In this document: positions 7,421 through 15,556 of the stretch, piece by piece
Layout: every line of letters begins with the position of its first letter
How positions within the stretch are numbered: position 1 is the first letter of the stretch
Assembly: GCA_002788775.1 (NCBI GenBank)
Contig: PFRX01000043.1
Location: 59,207-98,346 of the forward strand
Length of the DNA stretch: 39,140 bases
Reading direction: 5' to 3'
Source of the DNA: Candidatus Peregrinibacteria bacterium CG_4_9_14_0_2_um_filter_53_11
GTDB lineage: Bacteria > Patescibacteriota > Gracilibacteria > UBA1369 > UM-FILTER-53-11
Made by a program: the position numbers and the translations under genes
Notes under the pieces: model-generated
What the model was told of the DNA's origin: nothing
Seen by the model: the letters and a program-made list of their open reading frames with translations, nothing else
The model's database searches: none

Positions 7421-9436
7421 ATGAGCACTATAAAACGATTCATTTTTGGTGTCGGACTCCTCACACTCGTTTTGGGTGGAGCCTATCTCTCGGGAGCCAT
7501 CTCGAGCGACAACCTCCCTTCTTATCTGAAGCCGTATGCACAAGTACTAAGCCAGAGTGAAGAGGACTATTTGGATATCGACTGTACGCCGGAACTTTGC
7601 GGTGGTGACGTTTCCCAAGAAGATGAGTTCATAAATACACCTGATCCGGACCTCGAAGAACTGCTCCTCCCCTCATGTTCAGAAGACATCTGGGAGTGTG
7701 GTTCGTGGACAAGCTGTTCGGCAACCGGAACTCAGACGCGCTCATGTAATCTGGTCAACGACTGCAAATCAGCCACCACCCCTCCCCCCCCCCAGCAACA
7801 GTCATGTCAGCCACCAACGCCTCCGGTCAAGAAACCCGTCAGCGTCAAACCAGCGCCAGCTCAGACACAACGGCCTGCGGCGGAAAAGCCGGCAGCCGTT
7901 GAGTCCACCGAAACTCAAGATATTGATAAAGCTCTCACCGAAGAGCTCGTCAGCCTCCAAGTTGACGAGGCGGTAAAGGCCGAAGAAAAAGCGGCCGAAG
8001 AGTACAAAACTTCAGTGACCGAGACTATCGAGAAAAATCCTCTCTTCAAAGAGGTACTCGAAAAATCCGGCGTGAGCGCGAGCGATATCCAGGCCGACTT
8101 GGAAAAACAAAAGGATACCAACGACAACGGTATTCCCGATACCCTTGAACGACGTGCGGGAATTGATGCCGGAGCTGAACGATCACGCCGTGCTCGCGAC
8201 GAGCTTGAACTTGCACGAACACGACTTAAACTTGTTGAAAACGGCGCAAGTGAAAAAGAGGCGACGGAGGCCGTTAATAGGCTTGCAAAAGAACTCCGCG
8301 GCAAGCGCCGAGTAGAGACGATCGACACTATCAGTGAGAAGCTCTATGGACAGAAAATTGAAAACCAGCTTCAGGACACCAATAAAGACGGCATCTCCGA
8401 TCAGGCGGCAGTTCTGATGGGACTCGACCCTAAGGCCTCAGCCGATAAAGATGAAGGTGGCTTCACCTCTGCAGAGCGCGTCCTTTACGGACTCGACAAG
8501 GTCTCGATCGGTAATGGTGGACTCAACGATCCGGTTGATAGTGAAGCCATTGGCAATGGTGGACTTAATCATCCCGTTGATAATGCAGCCATCGGTAACG
8601 GTGGACTTAATCACCCTCTGAGTATGGGAATGAGCCATGGAACACGTGTTGAAGGGAGAGGATTCACCGTTCTCGCGGCGGGCAAGCCCGGCGAGCGGGT
8701 CACTCTTTTTGCACTTGATCAAGAAGGTAATGAGATCGCCCTTCAGACCAACACTATGTCAGAAAATGGCCGTGCCGTTTTTGGTCCTGAGCCCCAACTT
8801 GAACCGGGACGATATGTTATGCAGGTGCGTGGTGTAGAGAGGCGTGTCAGCAGTTTTGAAAACCTGCTTAAAGCCTCGACCTTGGCCCAACTAACAAAAG
8901 AGAGCCCAAAACGCTCTCGCGCCGTACTGGTTGAGGTAGTTGACAAGACGGATGTTGCAGAACCGATCGTCGAAACGATCCAGAATGTTAATCTGACAAA
9001 CCTTCTCAGGGATATTAAGGTAAAAACGGACTCAGCCGGACGTATTACCGTTACGGGGCGTGCCGATATCGCCAGCACCGTGATCGGAAACTTCCAGAGT
9101 GCCGTCTTCACATCTGCAATCCTCGCCGACGTGACAACGGGATCATTCCAGCTAACCTCATCCGAGCCACTTCCCGATGGAGATCATGAGGTACTGCTCT
9201 ATGCGACTCTTCCGGAAAATAACGCCCAGAGTAAACCCGTCAGAGTCTCCTTCTCTATAATCGAAACCGCTCAAGCGGCGGATGGTGAGAGTGGTCGAGT
9301 TATTACCAACCAGTCGACACCAGAGAGCTCTGAAGTGAGCGCCGACTTCCCTCTTATACCGGTCGCAACCGGTGTTGGAATCGGGCTACTTGTTCTCGTC
9401 GGCTATCTACTGCACAAGCGTAAGCTGGGAGAATAA
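7421..9436 (+). CDS. Exported, membrane-anchored surface protein with TSP1-like and calcium-binding (TSP3-like) repeats
   Basis: 671 residues. There is a signal peptide (residues 1-27, RFIFGVGLLTLVLGGAYLSG), an acidic stretch with paired cysteines, and then a thrombospondin type 1-like segment around 85-130 (WECGSWTSCSATGTQTRSC). A Pro-rich linker, encoded partly by a C10 tract, leads to charged coiled-coil segments. Two calcium-loop motifs DTNDNGIPD (about 231) and DTNKDGISD (about 318) resemble TSP3 or dockerin loops. Three tandem 14-residue repeats IGNGGLNxPVDxxA follow, then beta-rich Ig-like regions and a C-terminal transmembrane helix with KRK tail (VATGVGIGLLVLVGYLLHKRKLGE). No LPXTG signal. 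It probably projects from the cell surface in adhesion or wall contact; function is inferred. Its disulfides may depend on the DsbA-like protein at 4033. Confidence 0.85.
   Translation: MSTIKRFIFGVGLLTLVLGGAYLSGAISSDNLPSYLKPYAQVLSQSEEDYLDIDCTPELCGGDVSQEDEFINTPDPDLEELLLPSCSEDIWECGSWTSCSATGTQTRSCNLVNDCKSATTPPPPQQQSCQPPTPPVKKPVSVKPAPAQTQRPAAEKPAAVESTETQDIDKALTEELVSLQVDEAVKAEEKAAEEYKTSVTETIEKNPLFKEVLEKSGVSASDIQADLEKQKDTNDNGIPDTLERRAGIDAGAERSRRARDELELARTRLKLVENGASEKEATEAVNRLAKELRGKRRVETIDTISEKLYGQKIENQLQDTNKDGISDQAAVLMGLDPKASADKDEGGFTSAERVLYGLDKVSIGNGGLNDPVDSEAIGNGGLNHPVDNAAIGNGGLNHPLSMGMSHGTRVEGRGFTVLAAGKPGERVTLFALDQEGNEIALQTNTMSENGRAVFGPEPQLEPGRYVMQVRGVERRVSSFENLLKASTLAQLTKESPKRSRAVLVEVVDKTDVAEPIVETIQNVNLTNLLRDIKVKTDSAGRITVTGRADIASTVIGNFQSAVFTSAILADVTTGSFQLTSSEPLPDGDHEVLLYATLPENNAQSKPVRVSFSIIETAQAADGESGRVITNQSTPESSEVSADFPLIPVATGVGIGLLVLVGYLLHKRKLGE
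7784..7793 (+). repeat. C10 homopolymer in the surface protein gene
   Basis: Ten C residues in a row within Pro codons just after the TSP1-like segment. Such tracts are prone to slippage; a change of one or two bases would shift the frame and remove the repeats and the membrane anchor. Confidence 0.95.
8507..8623 (+). repeat. Three tandem 42-bp repeats in the surface protein gene
   Basis: Units start at 8507, 8549 and 8591 (the last is partial). Each encodes IGNGGLN-x-PVD-type 14-residue units. Third-base differences between copies show they are not a very recent expansion. Confidence 0.92.
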
Positions 9437-9468
9437 AGGAGCCAAATAAAACTCTAAAATAAGCTGGG

Positions 9469-9516
9469 ACCGTAGCGCGCGACGAAGTGCAACTATTGAC
9501 TTAACGCCCCTACGGT
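9469..9516 (+). other. Stem-forming element after the surface protein gene
   Basis: ACCGTAG (9469-9475) pairs perfectly with CTACGGT (9510-9516). Further inner pairing of GCG (9477-9479) with CGC (9505-9507) is possible. It begins about 30 bases after the stop of the upstream gene and has only a weak T-stretch behind it, so it is a poor intrinsic terminator. It may be a 3'-end stabilising structure or a small structured RNA. Confidence 0.35.
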
Positions 9517-9699
9517 TCTTTGCAAACAATAAATCAAATTCGAGTCAATATAAGTCTCGCTGGATGTTAGTCCGGCGGACATTTTGGAAGTTTGGGCCTA
9601 GAGACGAGCGATTCACGTTAGAAAAAAACTGGGTGGATATAAACTGCACAAGATTGACCGCAACGAGGCAAATAATTTTCGCCCCTCGGCGCTTGTGAG

Positions 9700-9715
9700 G
9701 CACAAGATATAGGGG
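9700..9715 (+). promoter_or_regulatory. NrdR box 1 (distal, weaker)
   Basis: The 16 bases match 12 of 16 positions of the published NrdR consensus ACACWATATATWGTGT (core GCACAAGATATAG). It starts exactly 32 bases before box 2, about three helical turns, the standard NrdR pair spacing. Confidence 0.7.
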
Positions 9716-9719
9716 TAAC

Positions 9720-9747
9720 GTGACTCTTTGGGCACTATATATAGTAT
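9720..9747 (+). promoter_or_regulatory. Candidate nrdJ promoter
   Basis: GTGACT (9720-9725), a 16-base spacer and TAGTAT (9742-9747). The -10 lies inside NrdR box 2, so NrdR binding would block RNA polymerase directly. Confidence 0.5.
9732..9747 (+). promoter_or_regulatory. NrdR box 2 (proximal, strong)
   Basis: GCACTATATATAGTAT matches 14 of 16 positions of the NrdR consensus and is nearly palindromic. A 16-base gap separates it from box 1. Paired boxes of this spacing upstream of a ribonucleotide reductase are diagnostic for the NrdR repressor. Confidence 0.82.
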
Positions 9748-9828
9748 TTTGTCCTAACACATGCGCACTTCCCCCACGAAGGCGTTTGAGTTGTCAGCTC
9801 TTTTTGTTTTTTAACGTCTTTCTCATCC

Positions 9829-12800
9829 ATGTCCCAGCCCTCTCAACAGAACGCCACAGACCGCCGCACCGAAACCCGAACTCGTTCGGAGCTCACTCGT
9901 GTTCGCCGCGAATCTGCCACGCCAAAAAAATCCGGACTTCACATCGGTCGGCTTTTCACAACCAAAGGCAGCGAGCCTCTGGAGGAGGGTGCCTATGAAA
10001 AGCGGGTATCACGTATCACAAATCCTGATGGCTCGATCGTCTTCGAGATGAAAGATGTAGAGGTGCCGGCAAGCTGGTCACAAGTTGCAACAGACGTTAT
10101 CACGCAAAAATACTTCCGCAAACGTGGGGTTTCCGATGAGAAGGGTGGGCGCAACGGCTCTGAGTGGTCGGCCAAGCAGGTCGTCCGTCGTCTGGCGGGC
10201 ACATGGAGATACTGGGGAGAAAAATACGGTTACTTTGAGACTAAAGAAGATGCAGAGAATTATGAGGCCGAGATGCAGCAGATGCTCATCACTCAGGCTG
10301 GTGCACCAAACAGCCCGCAGTGGTTCAACACGGGTCTCGCCTGGGCCTACGATATTAAAGGTGAGGCGCAGGGACACTACTTTGTCGATCCGGAGACCGA
10401 AGAGCTTCAGCGCGCCGTCGACTCCTACTCACACCCACAGCCCCACGCCTGCTTTATCCAGTCGGTGAAAGACGACCTGGTGAATGAGGGAGGAATTTTC
10501 GACCTTGTCATCCGTGAGGCTCGACTCTTCAAGTTCGGCTCAGGCACGGGAACAAACTTCTCGGCGATCCGATCCAAGAGCGAACCTCTCTCGGGTGGAG
10601 GACAGTCATCGGGCCTCATGAGCTTCCTCTGCACGATCGATCGCGCCGCCGGTGCAATCAAGTCGGGTGGAACAACCCGCCGTGCAGCCAAGATGGTCTG
10701 CATAGACATCGACCACCCGGAGGTTGAGGAGTTTATCAACTGGAAGGTTATTGAGGAGCAGAAGGTTGCCGCGCTCCATGCGGGCTCCTATATTTGCAAG
10801 AACCATCTTCAAGCTATCTTCGAGTCAGCTCGCCGCGACGGGATCGACCCCGAGGTTAATCCGGATCTCAAAAAACTTATCAAAGCTGCAAATAACGAGT
10901 ACGTCCCCCTGAGTTACATCAAGCGCGTCCTCATGCTTGCGGAGCAGAAGGAGTCGTTCGCAGACGATGACTTCAACTTCCCAACCTATGACACAGACTT
11001 CCGCTCTGAGGCCTACCTAACGGTCTCCGGCCAGAACTCAAACAACTCGGTACGTCTGAGTGACGAGTTCCTCGGCGCTGCAAAGCGTGATGAGATGTGG
11101 AACCTCCGCAACCGTGCAAAAGGCGATGTGGCCCGTCAGGTCTCTGCACGAAAGTTGTGGAACGATATTACCTACGCCGCCTGGGCCTGTGCAGACCCGG
11201 GACTTCAGTTCGACACGACAATTAACGACTGGCATACCTGTCCATCCGACGGTCGCATTAATGCCAGCAACCCCTGCTCGGAGTACATGTTCCTAGACGA
11301 CACAGCCTGCAACCTCGCCTCGATCAACTTGATTAGGTACTACGATCCGGAGACACAAAAACTCGATATCAAGAAGATCCGCCACGCCTCACGCCTCTGG
11401 ACGATCACTCTCGAGATCTCGGTCTTGATGGCTCAGTTCCCTTCAAAAGAGATTGCTCAGAATTCTTTTATCTACCGCACCCTCGGTCTTGGCTATGCCA
11501 ACATGGGAACCGTTTTAATGCAGATGGGAATTCCCTATGCGAGTGAGCGCGGCTATGCGATCTGCGCAGCACTCACGGCCATTATCGGTGGCCAAGCTTA
11601 CGCAACCTCGGCAGAGATGGCTGAAAAGCTCGGAGCCTTCAGCGCCTACAAGAAGAACCGAGATAACATGCTCCGCGTTATTCGTAATCACCGCCGAGCC
11701 GCCTACAACGAGGTCAAAGAAAACTATGAGGGACTGATGGTCGCACCCCAGGGAATTCGCTCGGACCACTGCCCCGATTACCTTTTGGAAAGCGCCCGCA
11801 AGGTGTGGGACGAGGCTCTCGAACGAGGAGAGAAACATGGCTTCCGCAATGCACAGGTCACGGTTATTGCTCCAACCGGAACGATCGGTCTCGTTATGGA
11901 CTGCGACACCACAGGCATCGAGCCCGACTTCGCACTCGTTAAGTTTAAGAAGCTCGTCGGAGGTGGTTACTTTAAAATCGTCAACCAGTCTGTAACCAAA
12001 GCGCTCAAGGCACTTAAGTACAGCGAGACTCAGATTAGCGAGATGGAGTCTTATGTAAAAGGACACGCAACACTCAAGAACTGCCCACACATTAACGAGG
12101 CCAGCCTTAAAGAGAAGGGCTTCACGCCCGAGGCGCTCACGGCTATAGAGACACAGCTCAGCTCGGCCTTCGAGCTCAAGTTCGCCTTCAACCGCTTTGT
12201 CTTGGGCGATGAGTTCTGCAAGAATGTCCTCGGCCTCAGTGAAGAAGTTCTGAGTGATCCGGCCCTCAACATCCTTGAGATCCTGGGCTTTTCGCGTGAT
12301 CAAATCGAAGAGGCAAACGAGTATGTCTGTGGAACAATGACCATCGAAGGAGCACCTCACCTCAAGGCAGAACACTACCCAATCTTTGACTGTGCAAACC
12401 GCTGCGGTAAGAAGGGCGAGAGATTTATCCCGTGGGAGGCCCATCTCCGCATGATGGCCGCAGCTCAGCCCTTCATCTCAGGTGCGATCAGCAAGACGAT
12501 CAACATGCCTGAAGAGTCAACAATTGAAGAGGTTGAAAAAGCCTACACACTCAGCTGGGAGTACATGCTCAAGGCCGTCGCGCTCTACCGTGACGGAAGT
12601 AAACTCAGCCAGCCACTCAGCACCTCTTCGGCCGGCTCAAATTATGGTGCGCTCTTCAGATTCCTCGAAGAAGAGAACGACGAAAACATCTCAACGGAAG
12701 AGGTCAATGACCTACTCGCCCAAGAGATGCGCAAGCCGCTCCGCCGTAAGCTGCCCGAAGAACGACACTCACTCACCCACAAGTTCTCGATCGCAAATCA

Positions 12801-13428
12801 CGAGGGCTACTTGACCATCGGCCTGTACGACGATGGCTCCCCCGGTGAGATCTTTATAAAGATGAGTAAGGAGGGATCGACCCTCTCGGGTATCATGGAC
12901 GCCCTCGCCCTGACCATCTCACTCTGTCTTCAGTATGGCGTCCCACTCGAGGTTCTTGTTGCAAAGTTCACTCACGCTCGCTTCGAGCCCTCCGGTATGA
13001 CCGGCAACAAGCACGTGCCCATCGTAAAGTCGATTGTCGACTACATCGGACGCTACCTCGCGCTCAAGTTCCTTCCCAAAGAAACGGCAAAGAAGTACCA
13101 CAACGAAGAGCTTATCGAGCGAGCCTATGCCGAGGCGAACATCTCGCACCTACCAAAGCTCCCCATCGAACGTGCCGCCGAGTCGGCACCCGAGGTGAGC
13201 CTCAAACATGTCGCCTCAACAAGCCACGCTCCGGCAGGGACGATGACGGCAAGCGCGACACGAGGAGCAGTCACCTCAAAAGAACAGCTTCAAGTGATGC
13301 AGACCAATATGGCTCTGGCCCTGAATAATGATGACGCCCCCATGTGCTCAACATGCGGCATGGTCATGGTCCGAAACGGTGCCTGCTACAAGTGTACAGG
13401 CTGCGGCGAAACAAGTGGCTGCAGCTAG
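9829..13428 (+). CDS. nrdJ: Adenosylcobalamin-dependent (class II) ribonucleotide reductase, large form
   Basis: Reduces ribonucleotides to deoxyribonucleotides using a radical from adenosylcobalamin, so it works with or without oxygen. The 1199-residue protein is full length for the large zinc-ribbon class II type. Seen are NSPQWFNTGL, HACFIQSV (first redox Cys region), GSGTGTNFS, KSGGTTRRAAKMV, the finger-loop NPCSE with Asn481, Cys483 (radical site) and Glu485, TACNLASINL (second redox Cys), and APTGTIGLVMDCDTTGIEPDFA. The tail has a zinc-ribbon/shuttle motif CSTCG...CYKCTGCGETSGC that re-reduces the active site. No intein is evident. Two NrdR boxes overlap its promoter; a strong terminator follows the stop. 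Cobalamin synthesis or uptake genes are not in the window, so the cofactor is probably scavenged (inference). Confidence 0.96.
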   Translation: MSQPSQQNATDRRTETRTRSELTRVRRESATPKKSGLHIGRLFTTKGSEPLEEGAYEKRVSRITNPDGSIVFEMKDVEVPASWSQVATDVITQKYFRKRGVSDEKGGRNGSEWSAKQVVRRLAGTWRYWGEKYGYFETKEDAENYEAEMQQMLITQAGAPNSPQWFNTGLAWAYDIKGEAQGHYFVDPETEELQRAVDSYSHPQPHACFIQSVKDDLVNEGGIFDLVIREARLFKFGSGTGTNFSAIRSKSEPLSGGGQSSGLMSFLCTIDRAAGAIKSGGTTRRAAKMVCIDIDHPEVEEFINWKVIEEQKVAALHAGSYICKNHLQAIFESARRDGIDPEVNPDLKKLIKAANNEYVPLSYIKRVLMLAEQKESFADDDFNFPTYDTDFRSEAYLTVSGQNSNNSVRLSDEFLGAAKRDEMWNLRNRAKGDVARQVSARKLWNDITYAAWACADPGLQFDTTINDWHTCPSDGRINASNPCSEYMFLDDTACNLASINLIRYYDPETQKLDIKKIRHASRLWTITLEISVLMAQFPSKEIAQNSFIYRTLGLGYANMGTVLMQMGIPYASERGYAICAALTAIIGGQAYATSAEMAEKLGAFSAYKKNRDNMLRVIRNHRRAAYNEVKENYEGLMVAPQGIRSDHCPDYLLESARKVWDEALERGEKHGFRNAQVTVIAPTGTIGLVMDCDTTGIEPDFALVKFKKLVGGGYFKIVNQSVTKALKALKYSETQISEMESYVKGHATLKNCPHINEASLKEKGFTPEALTAIETQLSSAFELKFAFNRFVLGDEFCKNVLGLSEEVLSDPALNILEILGFSRDQIEEANEYVCGTMTIEGAPHLKAEHYPIFDCANRCGKKGERFIPWEAHLRMMAAAQPFISGAISKTINMPEESTIEEVEKAYTLSWEYMLKAVALYRDGSKLSQPLSTSSAGSNYGALFRFLEEENDENISTEEVNDLLAQEMRKPLRRKLPEERHSLTHKFSIANHEGYLTIGLYDDGSPGEIFIKMSKEGSTLSGIMDALALTISLCLQYGVPLEVLVAKFTHARFEPSGMTGNKHVPIVKSIVDYIGRYLALKFLPKETAKKYHNEELIERAYAEANISHLPKLPIERAAESAPEVSLKHVASTSHAPAGTMTASATRGAVTSKEQLQVMQTNMALALNNDDAPMCSTCGMVMVRNGACYKCTGCGETSGCS

Positions 13429-13443
13429 AATGAGAAAGAATGA

Positions 13444-13479
13444 AATGGGCTGGGAGCATTGTCTCTCCGCCCATTTTTT
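13444..13479 (+). terminator. Intrinsic terminator of nrdJ
   Basis: AATGGGC (13444-13450) pairs with GCCCATT (13469-13475), extended inward by GGGAG with CTCTC, and is followed by a T-run to 13479. It lies 16 bases after the nrdJ stop. Confidence 0.88.
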
Positions 13480-13487
13480 GTTAGTAT
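13459..13487 (+). promoter_or_regulatory. Promoter of the 13498 gene, nested in the nrdJ terminator
   Basis: TTGTCT (13459-13464), a 17-base spacer and TAGTAT (13482-13487). The -35 lies in the loop/right arm of the nrdJ terminator. The start codon ATG 13498 is ten bases after the -10, so the mRNA would have a leader of only about three bases. Confidence 0.6.
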
Positions 13488-13497
13488 TGATCCCCCT

Positions 13498-15453
13498 ATG
13501 GCCCTCGAAGCAACAGACCAACTCGACCAAGCAGACGACTCATCGAACAATCAAGATTTTGAGGGGATGAAGCAGAACTACCTCAAGCTCGTCTGGGAGA
13601 GTCGCTCACTCTCTACCAAAGATAAGCAGCTCTCACTATCCTGGATGGACACTATTAGCGAGAGTAATAAGGGCATGCTCAAGCTCGCCACAGACACCTT
13701 CAAAAATGCAGAACGCAGTGTTGAAGAGCTCAATCAGGCGTATTCAAAAGAACTCAATGATGCCGTCAAAAAAGGGCTTTTCTCGAAAGGCAGTGTCAAA
13801 GCCTACGAGACCTGGTTCAATGCCCTTTCGTATGGAGACAAGTCTAAGCATATGAAAGAGAAGACCACCGATCTTCATGACCCAAAACGTCAGCGACTTC
13901 TCGACGTCTTCAACGGCAAGGCCGAGATGGATGGCGAGAGACTTCCCACAGCCCTTCGCAAAGAGTGCAATGAGGCCTTCATGAAGGCCGATCTTGCCGA
14001 ACGCGAGAAGCTCCTCACTAAGTGGCTCAAGCACCATGCCACCCTTAAAAAAAGCTTCCTCGGCTTCCCGGCGGAGGTGCAGAAAAAGTATGCCGAGGCC
14101 TTCAAAAAGGCGGGGTTCAAAGGACGAGAAGGACTTATCGCAAAGATAAAACGTGAGGCGGGGATGAGCAGCACCGAGATTGCCGCACAAGAAAAGAGCG
14201 GAGCTGCAGAGAATCTTCAGATGGACAAAGCATTCAACGCCAAGACCAGTAAGATGGTAAAGGAGGACCTGCTCACAAAAACAGGGAAGGCCTCTTATGA
14301 CAGCTGGTACAAGGGCCTCTCAAAGGAAGAAAAAACGAAGATGGCAGACAGCTCCGAGCTGGACAGCCGCATGAAAGATCGGATACAGACGCGAGATGAG
14401 GGGCGTCAGCTCATAACTCAACAAGATCCCGCGCTGAGAGGTCCGCTCGGAAAAGAGTTTGGTGAGCTCGACCTTGATGGACGCCTCCTCTTCATCGCAA
14501 AGTTGCAGGGAAAGCTCAATCGTGAGAAGGGACAGGAGGCGACACCCTATCCCCCATCAGCCATCGATGCCGTGATCGACAGCGCACTCAAAACCGACAC
14601 TGCAGCCAAAGAAATGCAGCTCGTTCATACCATTTTTGTAGAGAAAGTAACACTCAGGAAACGAGCGGAACTGATGCTCCACGCACAGAGTGTAGAGGGC
14701 CTTACCCGTGCGGCGGCATCACAAGGTCGCGAGGTCGACTTCCACACCAGTGAGGCGGCACAGCGGGTCCAACATGCACGCAACCCCACCAAGAGTTACG
14801 AGCTCGAGGCCAGTGAGATACGCCGAGAAAAACAGCTCGAGGCCCAGAGAAAAGAGAGTCAAGAAAGTGAGGCAGATGCACAAAACAGTGAGGGAGAAAA
14901 TGGTGAGCAGTCCCAGGAAGCTGAGGCAGACAACGTCCTGGACTTCTACCGGCAGGCACGTAAGGCGCGGGCCATAGCGAGCAATCGGCCGGTCTCACAG
15001 GAGACAGAGGAGGAAGAGAGAGAGAATGAAGGAGGAACAGAAAGAGAATTTCGTGCAGAAAAGAGCCAGCCCGAAGGTCAAAAGGTCGACCACGAAGAAC
15101 ATATCGAGGCGGTGGTGGAGGCAGCAAAAGAGCACAGCGAGACACTCAGCTATGCTCCCACCGTTCACCGCAGAGAGATTCGTCAGGGTATCCGCCGTGA
15201 GATGATCGAGCACAACAAGTTGAGCCAGAACAAAGAGGCTAGAGATACTAACACCCGCTTTCTCAGTGCCGACAGCAGAGAGATCAGCGCCGACCAGTTC
15301 AAAAAGACGATCATGGCACATCAACGAGATGAGCTTACCGCACGCCTCACCATGCTCACGGCCAACAAGCTTCCCGGCATCGACCCAACAACGCTGGAGA
15401 AACACATAGCTGAGCGTGACCTCCGCGCAGATCTCCGCCGCACCGCCGCCTAA
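13498..15453 (+). CDS. Large helical, charged cytoplasmic protein with internal repeats, unknown function
   Basis: 651 residues with no signal peptide or membrane helix; not recognised. The N-terminal half holds two related modules. One around residues 75-115 (DAVKKGLFSKGSVKAYETWFNALS) and one around 245-290 (KMVKEDLLTKTGKASYDSWYKGLS) share the pattern VK-x2-L-x2-K...Y-x2-W-x3-LS. Each is followed by an R-x-LI/LF-xAKL-type helix. Residues 440-560 are very rich in Glu, Gln and Arg (QEAEADN, EEEERENEGG) and look like disordered or coiled coil. I start at ATG 13498; an in-frame TTG at 13459 falls inside the promoter. It has its own near-leaderless promoter after the nrdJ terminator. No function is proposed. 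Confidence 0.8.
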   Translation: MALEATDQLDQADDSSNNQDFEGMKQNYLKLVWESRSLSTKDKQLSLSWMDTISESNKGMLKLATDTFKNAERSVEELNQAYSKELNDAVKKGLFSKGSVKAYETWFNALSYGDKSKHMKEKTTDLHDPKRQRLLDVFNGKAEMDGERLPTALRKECNEAFMKADLAEREKLLTKWLKHHATLKKSFLGFPAEVQKKYAEAFKKAGFKGREGLIAKIKREAGMSSTEIAAQEKSGAAENLQMDKAFNAKTSKMVKEDLLTKTGKASYDSWYKGLSKEEKTKMADSSELDSRMKDRIQTRDEGRQLITQQDPALRGPLGKEFGELDLDGRLLFIAKLQGKLNREKGQEATPYPPSAIDAVIDSALKTDTAAKEMQLVHTIFVEKVTLRKRAELMLHAQSVEGLTRAAASQGREVDFHTSEAAQRVQHARNPTKSYELEASEIRREKQLEAQRKESQESEADAQNSEGENGEQSQEAEADNVLDFYRQARKARAIASNRPVSQETEEEERENEGGTEREFRAEKSQPEGQKVDHEEHIEAVVEAAKEHSETLSYAPTVHRREIRQGIRREMIEHNKLSQNKEARDTNTRFLSADSREISADQFKKTIMAHQRDELTARLTMLTANKLPGIDPTTLEKHIAERDLRADLRRTAA

Positions 15454-15540
15454 TCCTAAGAGCTCGTCCTAATCTAGAGACTGCTGACCCGGCCTTCATC
15501 AAAAGACTCAACTCGGCACCTGTGCTGAAGGAAGCTTCTG

Positions 15541-15549
15541 TGTTATAAT
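15541..15549 (+). promoter_or_regulatory. Extended -10 promoter of the first methyltransferase gene
   Basis: TGT-TATAAT, a perfect -10 (15544-15549) with TG extension at 15541-15542 and no good -35. ATG 15557 follows after seven bases, so the transcript would start at or next to the start codon. Confidence 0.65.
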
Positions 15550-15556
15550 GGTCTGA

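Larger units (their letters stand above)
9437..9828. other. 392-base non-coding region upstream of nrdJ
   Basis: No convincing gene on either strand. It holds a long-range 7-bp stem (9469-9475 with 9510-9516), a two-part hairpin (9682-9715), two NrdR boxes, the nrdJ promoter and a leader of about 75 bases. The leader ends with a weak hairpin GAGTT-gtc-AGCTC (9788-9800) followed by T-rich sequence, a possible but weak attenuator. I see no cobalamin riboswitch signature despite the B12-dependent enzyme downstream. Confidence 0.7.

Noticed and set aside
9437-9828. Cobalamin riboswitch upstream of the B12-dependent nrdJ
   Set aside because: The conserved B12-box and core motifs could not be found; NrdR boxes explain regulation better.
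11515-12444. 309-residue open frame on the minus strand inside nrdJ
   Set aside because: Antisense to a strongly conserved gene, no family motif, low-quality composition; a shadow of the coding strand.
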